Assembly (NCBI RefSeq): GCF_001613345.1
Contig: NZ_BDCE01000038.1
Location: 1 to 32,270, forward strand
Direction of reading: 5' to 3'
Length of the DNA: 32,270 nt
Origin: Nocardia uniformis NBRC 13702
Lineage (GTDB): Bacteria > Actinomycetota > Actinomycetes > Mycobacteriales > Mycobacteriaceae
The notes under the pieces were generated by a model. The model ran no database searches and was not told the origin of the DNA. It saw only the letters and a program-made list of their open reading frames with translations. The position numbers were made by a program, and so were the translations under genes. Positions 7,946 through 15,460 of the stretch are shown here, piece by piece; the stretch's first letter is position 1, and each line of letters begins with the position of its first letter.

Positions 7946-9421
7946 ATGGCCAACAGCTCCCAGTCCGACGATATATTCGCAATGCCCGGCCTGAGCCGGA
8001 CCGCCCCGAAGGGCGGATTCCCAGCCTCGGAGATGTTTCCCCAGGTCGCTTACGAAATCGTGCACGACGAACTCATGCTCGACGGTGTCTCCCGCATGAA
8101 CCTCGCGACCTTCTGCACCACCTGGCTCGACGACCAGGCCCGGCGGCTCATGAACGAATCCCTGGACAAGAACATTGTCGACAAGGACGAATACCCGCAG
8201 ACCGCCGAAATCGAGCGGCGCTGTGTGCGAATGGTCGCCGATCTGTGGCACTCCCCCGATGCGAGCCGCACGCTGGGCACCTCCACCACCGGTTCCAGTG
8301 AGGCCGCCATGCTGGGCGGGTTGGCCGCCAAGTTCCGCTGGCGCAAGCGCGGCGGCACCGGCATCCCCAACTTCGTCTGCGGTCCCGTCCAGGTGTGCTG
8401 GGAGAAATTCGCCCGCTACTTCGATGTCGAGATCAGGCAGATCCCGCTGCGCGGTGACCGACTCACCATGCATCCGGACGATATCGCCACGCACGTGGAC
8501 GAGAACACCATCATGGTGGTGCCGACCTTCGGCCAGACCTTCACCGGCCTGTTCGAGGATGTCGCCGGAATCAGCGAGGCTCTCGACGATATTCAAGCGA
8601 AGACCGGCCTGGATATCCCGATGCACGTCGACGCCGCCAGTGGCGGCTTCCTCGCGCCGTTCTGCGCGCCCGATCTGGTGTGGGATTTCCGGTTGCCGCG
8701 GGTGAAGTCGATCAATGCCTCCGGCCACAAAACCGGTCTCGCACCGCTGGGCGCGGGCTGGGCCATCTGGCGCGAGGCCGCCGATCTGCCGGAGGAGGTC
8801 ATCTTCAATGTCGACTATCTCGGCGGCAATATGGCCACCTTCAATCTCAACTTCTCCCGCCCGGGCAGCCAGACGATCACCCAGTACTACGACTTCATCC
8901 GGTTGGGCCGCACCGGCTACACCCGGGTGCAGGAGCAGATCTACCACGTCGCACAGCATTTGGCGGCCGGGCTGACCGCCACTGGCTACTTCGAGATGAT
9001 CCACGACGGCAATCCGCAGCGCGGAATCACCGCCGTGTCATGGAAACTCACCGACAGCGACCCCGGCTTCAACCTCTACGACCTGTCCGACCGGCTGCGC
9101 ACCCGCGGCTGGCTCATCGCCGCCTATCCGCTGCCCGCGGATCGCGAGGACGAGCCCATTATGCGCGCGGTGCTGCGACACGGGTTCAGTATCGACATCA
9201 TCGATCTGCTGCTTGCCGATATGGAGCGCAGTATCGAGCAGCTGCGGAAGAATCCGAGGTCGAAACCGCTCACCAGGGAGGAAGCGGGCGGCTTCACCCA
9301 CAGCGCCAAGGCCGCAGTGCCCACAGCGAAAGCCACCGCGCCGAAGGCGAAGTCCAATTCGGCCGGAGCCAAATCCAATTCGGCCGGGGCGAAGCCCAAT
9401 TCAGCCGGGACCAAGTCGTGA
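7946..9421 (+). CDS. gadB: Glutamate decarboxylase (PLP-dependent)
   Basis: 491 residues. The enzyme converts glutamate to GABA and CO2, consuming a cytoplasmic proton. The pyridoxal-phosphate lysine is Lys262 in SINASGHKTGLAP. TSTTGSSEAAMLGG and HVDAASGGFLAPF (PLP-binding Asp), and NVDYLGGNMATFNLNFSRP, match GadA/GadB closely. ATG at 7946 is preceded by GGAGG. E. coli GadB has 466 residues; the excess here is a C-terminal Ala/Lys/Ser tail with near-exact AKSNSAG repeats, in the region where GadB carries its pH-sensing C-terminus. The stop overlaps the GTG start of the antiporter gene (GTGA), so decarboxylase and transporter are co-translated. Confidence 0.95.
   Translation: MANSSQSDDIFAMPGLSRTAPKGGFPASEMFPQVAYEIVHDELMLDGVSRMNLATFCTTWLDDQARRLMNESLDKNIVDKDEYPQTAEIERRCVRMVADLWHSPDASRTLGTSTTGSSEAAMLGGLAAKFRWRKRGGTGIPNFVCGPVQVCWEKFARYFDVEIRQIPLRGDRLTMHPDDIATHVDENTIMVVPTFGQTFTGLFEDVAGISEALDDIQAKTGLDIPMHVDAASGGFLAPFCAPDLVWDFRLPRVKSINASGHKTGLAPLGAGWAIWREAADLPEEVIFNVDYLGGNMATFNLNFSRPGSQTITQYYDFIRLGRTGYTRVQEQIYHVAQHLAAGLTATGYFEMIHDGNPQRGITAVSWKLTDSDPGFNLYDLSDRLRTRGWLIAAYPLPADREDEPIMRAVLRHGFSIDIIDLLLADMERSIEQLRKNPRSKPLTREEAGGFTHSAKAAVPTAKATAPKAKSNSAGAKSNSAGAKPNSAGTKS
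9350..9412 (+). repeat. Three 21-bp tandem repeats encoding the decarboxylase tail
   Basis: Copies at 9350-9370, 9371-9391 and 9392-9412 each encode (A)K-S/P-N-S-A-G-A/T, with a few substitutions. They extend the C-terminus of GadB just before its stop and before the overlapping antiporter start. Confidence 0.85.
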
Positions 9422-10941
9422 CCGGAGCACACCGGGCCAGCGGTCCCGTCAAGTATCTGAGCGTCTCGGCGCTCGGCTTCACCACCGCCGCGGCCATTGT
9501 CACCAGCCTGCGCGGGCTGCCGATGATGGCCAAGGAAGAGCTGACGATGTTCTTCTACATCGGCTTCTCGACCCTGTTGTTCCTGGTCCCCGCCGGACTC
9601 GTGGCAGCCGAACTCGGTAGCGCCTACGGCAGGAAGGCCGGTGGTCTGTACGCCTGGATCAGTGGGGCCTTCGGTAAGAAGGTGGGCTTCGCGATCATCT
9701 TCCTGTCCTGGATTCAGGTGATCGTCTTCTATCCCACCGGGATGAGCTTCGCCGCGGCGGGCGTGGCGTTCGCCTTCGACCGACCGGATCTGGCCGAGAA
9801 CCACATATATGTGGGCATTTTCGCGATCGTGGCGTTCTGGCTGTGTACCGCCGTCGCCTTCGTCAGCAATCAGTTCGCGACGAAGGTGACCAGTGCTGGA
9901 TTCCTGCTCGGCACCGCACTGCCGGGCATCGCCCTGGTCGCCGTATTCATCTGGTGGATCTCGACCGGGCATTCGATCGGCTGGGAGCACACCACCGATC
10001 CGGCCGTCACCGTGGCGCACAACGGGCACGACTCGCCCCGCTATTTCCCGTACCTCGCCGGCCTGTCCGGTCTGGCCTTCCTGGCGGGCATCCTGCTCAA
10101 CTTCGCCGGTGTCGAATCCCAGGGTGTTCACGCCATGGAATTGAAGAATCCGGCCCGGCAGTACCCGATCGCGATCATGATCGCCGCGGTCACCGCGTTC
10201 GCCATCTTCACCCTCGGTGCGCTCGCGGTGTCGGGCATCCTGCCCTACGAGAAGATCAACCTGAATACCGGTGTGTTCGATGCCTTCACGGCGGGATTCA
10301 CGGAAATGATCCATAACAGTTGGCCGGTACGGATTCTGGCGGGGCTCATCGCCTACGGTGCGCTCGCCGGTGTGCTGGCCTGGATCCTGGGCCCCAGCCG
10401 CGGCGTGCTGGCCACCGCACACGACGGCATGCTGCCGCCCGTCCTACAAAAGGTGAACAAGCGTGGCGTGCAGGTCAATATCCTTATTATCCAGGGCATC
10501 ATCGTGTCGCTGCTGTCGTCGATCTATCTGTTCATGGACGATGTCAGCTCGGCGTTCTTCCTGATCTCGGCCATGGCGGTGAGCCTGTACCTGATCATCT
10601 ACATGTTCATGTACGCCGCAGCGATCCGGCTGCGCTACACCCAGCCGGATCTGCCGCGGGCCTTCAAGATTCCGGGTGGCATGGTGGGCATCTGGCTGTT
10701 CGCCGGAATCGGTTTCCTGGCAGTGGCTTTCGCGTTCGTGCTGGCTTTCGTGCCGCCGTCGCAGCTGCCGATCGGCAATAAGGCCACCTATATCGGCCTG
10801 GTGCTGGGCGGTGCGATCGTATTCAGCATCATCCCGCTGATTATCGAGCGCGTGAAGAAGCCGTCGTGGGTTCCGCCGGACGACGTGAAGGCCAAGGCAC
10901 TGGGCCCGAGCGCGGACCGGTCACATCTGACCAACGTCTGA
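9418..10941 (+). CDS. gadC: GadC-like glutamate/GABA antiporter (APC superfamily)
   Basis: 507 residues, close to E. coli GadC (511), with about 12 hydrophobic membrane segments. KYLSVSALGFTT and VTSLRGLPMMAKEELTMFF open the first helices, and GGLYAWISGAFGKKVGF is the conserved APC loop. The polar C-terminus IIERVKKPSWVPPDDVKAK could form the pH-sensitive plug described for GadC. GTG at 9418 overlaps the decarboxylase stop. The predicted job is exchange of external glutamate (or glutamine) for internal GABA at the membrane, completing the acid-resistance cycle with GadB and the divergent glutaminase. Another GABA/amino-acid exchanger specificity cannot be excluded. Confidence 0.92.
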   Translation: MTGAHRASGPVKYLSVSALGFTTAAAIVTSLRGLPMMAKEELTMFFYIGFSTLLFLVPAGLVAAELGSAYGRKAGGLYAWISGAFGKKVGFAIIFLSWIQVIVFYPTGMSFAAAGVAFAFDRPDLAENHIYVGIFAIVAFWLCTAVAFVSNQFATKVTSAGFLLGTALPGIALVAVFIWWISTGHSIGWEHTTDPAVTVAHNGHDSPRYFPYLAGLSGLAFLAGILLNFAGVESQGVHAMELKNPARQYPIAIMIAAVTAFAIFTLGALAVSGILPYEKINLNTGVFDAFTAGFTEMIHNSWPVRILAGLIAYGALAGVLAWILGPSRGVLATAHDGMLPPVLQKVNKRGVQVNILIIQGIIVSLLSSIYLFMDDVSSAFFLISAMAVSLYLIIYMFMYAAAIRLRYTQPDLPRAFKIPGGMVGIWLFAGIGFLAVAFAFVLAFVPPSQLPIGNKATYIGLVLGGAIVFSIIPLIIERVKKPSWVPPDDVKAKALGPSADRSHLTNV

Positions 10942-10955
10942 CCGAACGAACGAAG

Positions 10956-10992
10956 TACGGCGCGGTGGCGGATATCTCGCCACCGCGCCGTA
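10956..10992. terminator. Bidirectional hairpin terminator between gadC and ptrB
   Basis: Two perfectly complementary 15-nt arms (TACGGCGCGGTGGCG and its complement) flank a 7-nt loop. The hairpin lies midway between the convergent stops of gadC (10941) and ptrB (11017). The short TTTCG run on the plus side is weak, as is common for actinobacterial terminators. Confidence 0.82.
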
Positions 10993-11016
10993 TTTCGCGT
11001 CAGTCGTCCGAATCGG

Positions 11017-13212
11017 TTACCGGTCGGCCAGGCCGACGGTGTCGAGCACCCAGGCGAATTCGAAGGCGACTTCCTTCCACTTCTCGTAGCGACCGCTGAC
11101 GCCGCCGTGACCGGCGCTCATCTCGGTCTTGAGCAGCAGCTGGGAATCACCCTTCTTGGTGGCGCGCAGCTTTGCGACCCACTTGGCCGGTTCCACATAG
11201 AGGACACGGGTGTCATTGAGGCTGGTGATGGACAGAATGGCCGGGTAGTTCACCGCCGCGAGATTCTCATACGGCGAGTACGACTTCATGTACTCGTAGA
11301 CTTCCTTGTCCTCCAGGGGATTACCCCACTCGTCCCATTCGATGACCGTCAGCGGCAGCGACGGGTCGAGGATGGAGGTCAGCGGGTCCACGAAGGGGAC
11401 ATTGGCGAGAATGCCCGCGAACAGCTCCGGCGCGAGATTGGCCACCGCGCCCACCAGCAGACCACCCGCGCTGCCGCCGTCGGCGATCATACGATCCGCC
11501 GACGTGACGCCGGTATCGACGAGATGCTGTGCGCAGGAGACGAAGTCGGTGAAGGTGTTCTTCTTGGTGAGGGTCTTGCCGTGCTCGTACCAGAGCCGAC
11601 CCATCTCGCCACCGCCGCGCACATGCGCCACCGCGAACACCATGCCGCGATCGAGCAGCGACAGTCGGGCCACCGAGAAGCCCGGATCGATACTGGCCTC
11701 GTAGGAGCCGTAGCCGTAGAGCAGCAAGGGTTTCGGAGCGGAGCTCGCGGAGCGATCATCGGATTCAGCCCGTCGTCCGTCGTCTTTTCGCTTGACGATG
11801 GAGATCGGGATACGGGTGCCGTCGGCGGCCACCGCCCAATCCCGGTGCTGCTCGTACTCGCCCGCATCGAAGCCGCCGAGTACCGGCTGCTCCTTGCGCA
11901 GCAGCATCTCACCGGTTTCGGGCACGTAGTCGAACACCCGGGTGGGGGTAATGAAGGAGGTGACGCCCATGCGCAGGGTCGGCTGCTCCCATTCCGGGTT
12001 GGAGCCCAGACCGGCGGAGAACAGCTCCAGGCCGAACGGGATTTCCTTCAGCTCGCCGTAGCCGTCGGACGTCAACGGCCACATGGCGACTCGCGGCAGT
12101 GCGTCGCGGCGGTAGGACAGCACCAACTTATCGGAGAAGGCGTCGATATCCTCGAGCCGCACATCATCGCGGTGGCCGATGAGGATGGTCTGGTTCTCCG
12201 GATCGGCGACCGGGGCCTCGGTGAGAACGAAATTCTCCGCCTTCACCCCGTCGACGACATCGTTGTGCAGGATGAGCAGCCGGTCCTCGCCACCGATGAC
12301 GGCATGCTCGGCCGAGTACTCCACACCGTCACGGCGCGGCATCAATACCCGGAATTCACCCTCGGGATTATCGGATTCCAGGATCCAGCCCTCGGTGGTG
12401 ATCTTGGAGCCGACCCAGACGACCAGATACTTCTCCGAGCGGGTCGCACCGATGCTGACCCAGTAGCGCTCATCGGGCTCGTGGAAGACCTTCACGTCGG
12501 CGTCCTGGACGGTACCGAGGCGGTGCCGCCATACGGTATCGGGCCGCCAGGATTCGTCGACGGTCTGATAGAAGACGTGGGTGCCGTCGAGGGACCAGGT
12601 CGCGCCGGGCGCGGTACCGGGAATCTCGTCGGCGAGCGGCTCGCCGGTCTCCAGGTTCTTGAACCGCAGGGCATAACGCTCATCGCCGACGGTATCGACC
12701 GAATAGGCGAGGAGATCGCCCGCGTGGCTGAGCGAGAATGCGCCCAGCGCGAAGAAATCGTGCCCCTCCGCCAGTTCATTGCTGTCGAGCAGTACCTGCT
12801 CGCCCGGCACCTCCGCACCGGCCTCCAGCTGCGGCGGAGTCCAGTCGTCCGGGGCGCCGATCGGGCAGCGGCAGTGCACGCCGTACTGCTTACCCTCGAA
12901 GCTGCGCGAGTAGTACCACCAGTCGCCCATGCGGGTGGGTACCGACAGATCGGTCTCCTGCGTCCGCGACTTGATCTCGTCGAAAATCTTCTCCCGCACC
13001 GGTGCCAGGTGCTCGGTCTGCGCCTCGGTATAGGCGTTCTCCGCCTCGAGATAGGAAATGACCTCGGGACTCTCTTTGTCCCGCAACCATTCGTACTCGT
13101 CGATGAACACGTCACCGTGATGGGCGCGCTCGGTGGGCACCGTCTTGGCGATCGGCGCGGTCACCGTCGCACCGGAGTCGGAGTTCGCTGCGCTACCACT
13201 ATCCAGAGCCAT
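11017..13212 (-). CDS. ptrB: Oligopeptidase B (S9A serine peptidase)
   Basis: About 731 residues in the prolyl oligopeptidase family: an N-terminal beta-propeller that screens substrates by size, then a C-terminal alpha/beta-hydrolase domain. The nucleophile lies in IADGGSAGGLLVGAV, the Asp in SLNDTRVLYVEP and the His in MSAGHGGVSGRYE. HGDVFIDEYEWLRDKESPEVISYLEAEN is the typical opening. The enzyme cuts after Arg or Lys in short peptides in the cytoplasm. I prefer ATG at 13212 (MALDSG); the reading frame stays open to a TTG at 13263. The gene is intact, whereas M. tuberculosis has it split into ptrBa and ptrBb. Neighbours suggest no shared operon. Confidence 0.93.
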   Translation of the reverse strand: MALDSGSAANSDSGATVTAPIAKTVPTERAHHGDVFIDEYEWLRDKESPEVISYLEAENAYTEAQTEHLAPVREKIFDEIKSRTQETDLSVPTRMGDWWYYSRSFEGKQYGVHCRCPIGAPDDWTPPQLEAGAEVPGEQVLLDSNELAEGHDFFALGAFSLSHAGDLLAYSVDTVGDERYALRFKNLETGEPLADEIPGTAPGATWSLDGTHVFYQTVDESWRPDTVWRHRLGTVQDADVKVFHEPDERYWVSIGATRSEKYLVVWVGSKITTEGWILESDNPEGEFRVLMPRRDGVEYSAEHAVIGGEDRLLILHNDVVDGVKAENFVLTEAPVADPENQTILIGHRDDVRLEDIDAFSDKLVLSYRRDALPRVAMWPLTSDGYGELKEIPFGLELFSAGLGSNPEWEQPTLRMGVTSFITPTRVFDYVPETGEMLLRKEQPVLGGFDAGEYEQHRDWAVAADGTRIPISIVKRKDDGRRAESDDRSASSAPKPLLLYGYGSYEASIDPGFSVARLSLLDRGMVFAVAHVRGGGEMGRLWYEHGKTLTKKNTFTDFVSCAQHLVDTGVTSADRMIADGGSAGGLLVGAVANLAPELFAGILANVPFVDPLTSILDPSLPLTVIEWDEWGNPLEDKEVYEYMKSYSPYENLAAVNYPAILSITSLNDTRVLYVEPAKWVAKLRATKKGDSQLLLKTEMSAGHGGVSGRYEKWKEVAFEFAWVLDTVGLADR

Positions 13213-13299
13213 GCGAACTACCGTAATGCCGAGGCCCGGCCGACCGGCGCGCACCCGCGACAATGTGGATGATCGACAGTGCTGCTAGCGCAGCAGCGG

Positions 13300-13515
13300 C
13301 TAGCGCACTCCCCGACGGCGACCGTTGCTCGCCAGATGGCGGCTCTGGTCGTAGAGGTAGAACACGGCCGCCTTGCGCCGTGCGCACTGATCGGTCGGGC
13401 AACTTCGATGGATTCGCAAAATGCTGTGGGCGAGCTCAACCGTGAAATGGTTGGGCACAGCCGCACAACTATCGGAGATGGGGGCTGCTCGCTGAGGGGA
13501 CCCTTGCGTGCGCAC
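13300..13515 (-). CDS. Small unrecognised protein with a CxxxxC motif
   Basis: A 71-residue frame on the minus strand starts at a GTG preceded 4 nt upstream by a strong AAGGAGG, which argues for a real gene. The central part, FTVELAHSILRIHRSC followed by PTDQCARRKAAVFYLYDQ, has a helical, Arg-rich pattern with two cysteines five apart. It reminds me of small uncharacterised proteins common in Nocardia and other actinobacteria, but I cannot name a family. It is divergent from the DUF397 gene with 117 bp between the starts. Function unknown. Overlapping frames on both strands are open, so moderate caution is needed. Confidence 0.5.
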   Translation of the reverse strand: MRTQGSPQRAAPISDSCAAVPNHFTVELAHSILRIHRSCPTDQCARRKAAVFYLYDQSRHLASNGRRRGVR

Positions 13516-13632
13516 CTTGCCTCCTTCCTGCTGATACAAAGTGGGTTATCCGATCCACACCTCCCGCAAACCCTGGCAGTATGAGTGCGATCCAGATCAC
13601 CGTCCAGTACGCATGCCGCACAGGAGTCCGGA

Positions 13633-13848
13633 GTGGAAGCGAAGAACCGCGATATCGAACCCGATGCCGTTTGGCGGCGCAGCACCGACAGTGGGGATGG
13701 GGTGGAGATCGCCTTCCTCACCAGCGGCAATATCGGGCTGCGCGATGCCAAGAACCCGGACGGACCGGTGCTGATCTTCACCCCCGGCGAGTGGGAGGCC
13801 TTCGTCGCCGGGGCCAAGGACGGCGAATTCAACCGTCCCCGAAGCTGA
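13633..13848 (+). CDS. DUF397 domain-containing protein
   Basis: 71 residues matching the DUF397 pattern throughout: VWRRSTDSGDGVEIAFL (the W.kSs....cVEVA block), then IGLRDAKNPDGPVLIFTPGEWEAFVAGAKDGEF (the vRDSK.p.gp.L.f...eW.aFl.g.k.G block). GTG at 13633 has AGGAG six bases upstream and fits the domain start better than the in-frame ATG at 13585. DUF397 proteins are abundant in actinobacteria, usually beside an XRE-family regulator with which they are thought to act as partners, as in the WhiJ-like systems of Streptomyces. No XRE gene is next to it here, so this copy is an orphan. It converges on the esterase gene 23 bp away. Confidence 0.87.
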   Translation: MEAKNRDIEPDAVWRRSTDSGDGVEIAFLTSGNIGLRDAKNPDGPVLIFTPGEWEAFVAGAKDGEFNRPRS

Positions 13849-13871
13849 TTCAGGGCCCCTAACGCTCCGGC

Positions 13872-14831
13872 TCAGGCGCCGATGGCTCCGGCGATGGTGG
13901 GCCACGAGGCGTGCAGGGTGTCCTGCCAGTAGGACCAGGAGTGCGTGCCCACCGGGCTGTAATCGATGCGCGCCGGAATGCCCAGTTCCCGCAGCCGTCC
14001 CTCGAATGAGACCACGCACTGCGCGACGCCGAACTCGATGGGACCACCGAAGAAGACATTCTCCGGAAGTTGGGGTTTGATCTCCAGCTCGTGCGGGCCG
14101 GGCAGACCGGTGCCGGTGGACAGATAGATGGTCTTACCGCGCAACCGTTCCGCCAACGCCGCCGGATTGTGCTCCGCCCATGCCGCACTCGTGACCGGAC
14201 CCCACATATTGAGGGGGTTGCCGCCGCGGTTGGCAATGGAGAAGAGCATCGCGCCCTGTGCGATGGAGGAGTCCGGGCAGGCGCTGTAGCCGGCGACCGC
14301 GCGGTACAGGTCCGGACGGCGTACCGCGAGGGCGAAGGCGGCGTGACCGCCCATGGACAGTCCGCCGATGGCGTTCACGCCGTTTCCGGCGAAATGGCCG
14401 TCGATAATCGGCGGCAGTTCCTGGGTCAGGAAGGTTTCCCACTTGTACCGGCCGAATTTGGGGTCGTCGGTAATCCAGTCGGTGTAATAGCTGGCCTGCC
14501 CGCCCATCGGCAGCACCACATTCACATTCTTGCCGCGGAAGAATGGTTCGGCGTCGGTGGCATTGGTCCAGGTGCTCTGAGTCGCGCCCGGATCCAGGCC
14601 GTCGAGCAGGTAGTAGGAGGGCCGGGAGCCGCCCCCGGCGGGGTGCAGGACCTGCACCTGAATGGTGCGGCCCATGGCCGGGGAGTCGATGAAGACCGCG
14701 CTGCGCGTCGCACCGAGGTCATCTATCCGGACCACCTGCGCGGCAGCCGCGGTTGCCGGACTACTCAATACCGGACTCAGCAAACCAGCAGCGATCGAAA
14801 GCACCGCTGCCGCAACACTTCTTCGATACAT
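13872..14831 (-). CDS. Secreted antigen 85-family mycolyltransferase/esterase
   Basis: 319 residues, beginning with a signal peptide (MYRRSVAAAVLSIAAGLL, ending near ATAAAA at about residue 31). The body follows antigen 85: SYYLLDGLD, VNVVLPMGGQASYYTDW, YKWETFLTQELP and the nucleophile elbow GLSMGG (Ser159), with a C-terminal GTHSWSYWQ His. These enzymes transfer mycolic acids to trehalose or arabinogalactan in the cell envelope, which points to a mycolate-producing host. ATG at 14831 has GGAGG upstream; a longer frame to 14945 lacks this and would bury the signal peptide. GLSMGG replaces the GLSMAG of mycobacterial Ag85, so a broader esterase role is possible. Confidence 0.88.
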   Translation of the reverse strand: MYRRSVAAAVLSIAAGLLSPVLSSPATAAAAQVVRIDDLGATRSAVFIDSPAMGRTIQVQVLHPAGGGSRPSYYLLDGLDPGATQSTWTNATDAEPFFRGKNVNVVLPMGGQASYYTDWITDDPKFGRYKWETFLTQELPPIIDGHFAGNGVNAIGGLSMGGHAAFALAVRRPDLYRAVAGYSACPDSSIAQGAMLFSIANRGGNPLNMWGPVTSAAWAEHNPAALAERLRGKTIYLSTGTGLPGPHELEIKPQLPENVFFGGPIEFGVAQCVVSFEGRLRELGIPARIDYSPVGTHSWSYWQDTLHASWPTIAGAIGA

Positions 14832-14954
14832 GTCCCCACCTCCATATGCCCACCACACTCGGCCTCCCAAAGTAACCGAAGAGATGACCTCAGAGCCCGA
14901 GAACAGCGAATACGGCGTGTCGGTAGCAAACCGCCTGGTACGCATATGGTAATG

Positions 14955-15395
14955 CTATTCAGCTATTACCGGACCTCGCTCCAACACCCCCCGAATCGAC
15001 CCCGCCAGGTAGTCCAGATCCGCACGCGGCGGCGATGTCGGCCGTCCCCGCAGTCCGAATCCATCGCCGGGCGTGCGCGGGATCACATGCAGGTGCACAT
15101 GGAAGACCTCCTGCCCCGCCGTAACCCCGTCCGCGAGGAAGAGGTTCACGCCGTCACAGCCGACCTCCGACTCCCGCAGCGCACCGGCCAACCGCTGCCC
15201 CACCCGAAACAGCTTTCCGCCGACCTCCGGATCCAACTCGGCCAGACTCCGCGCCGCAACCTTCGGAATCACCAGCAGATGCCCCGGCGTGAACGGCCGA
15301 ATATCCATGAACGCCAACACGTCATCGTCCTCGTACACCTTCGAGGAGGGCGCCCGACCGGCAACGATATCGGCAAAGATCGTGTACGGATTCAT
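14955..15395 (-). CDS. HIT family protein (Hint/Fhit type)
   Basis: 146 residues with the histidine-triad motif HVHLHVIP near residue 100 and the typical N-terminus MNPYTIFADIVAGRAPSSKVYEDDDVLAFMDIRPFTPGHLLVIPK. HIT proteins hydrolyse or transfer nucleoside monophosphates from small nucleotide conjugates. The gene follows purB on the same strand with a hairpin between them, so it is probably transcribed separately. A second, distinct HIT protein lies at 22914-23339. The specific substrate is unknown. Confidence 0.93.
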   Translation of the reverse strand: MNPYTIFADIVAGRAPSSKVYEDDDVLAFMDIRPFTPGHLLVIPKVAARSLAELDPEVGGKLFRVGQRLAGALRESEVGCDGVNLFLADGVTAGQEVFHVHLHVIPRTPGDGFGLRGRPTSPPRADLDYLAGSIRGVLERGPVIAE

Positions 15396-15417
15396 GCCGA
15401 GAGCCTAAGGCGCACAA

Positions 15418-15443
15418 CACCCGGCTCCGTCAGGAGCCGGGTG
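15418..15443 (-). terminator. Hairpin terminator downstream of purB
   Basis: An 11-bp perfect stem (CACCCGGCTCC and its complement) with a 4-nt loop lies 18 bp beyond the purB stop. Read on the minus strand it is followed by TTGTGCGCCTT, a weak T-rich tail. It separates purB from the downstream HIT gene. Confidence 0.72.
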
Positions 15444-15460
15444 CGAGAGTTGCCTGCTGC

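Noticed and set aside
11107..13272. 721-residue open frame on the plus strand opposite ptrB
   Set aside because: Shadow of the GC-rich ptrB gene; it has no domain logic and no ribosome-binding site, while the ptrB frame is clearly homologous to oligopeptidase B.
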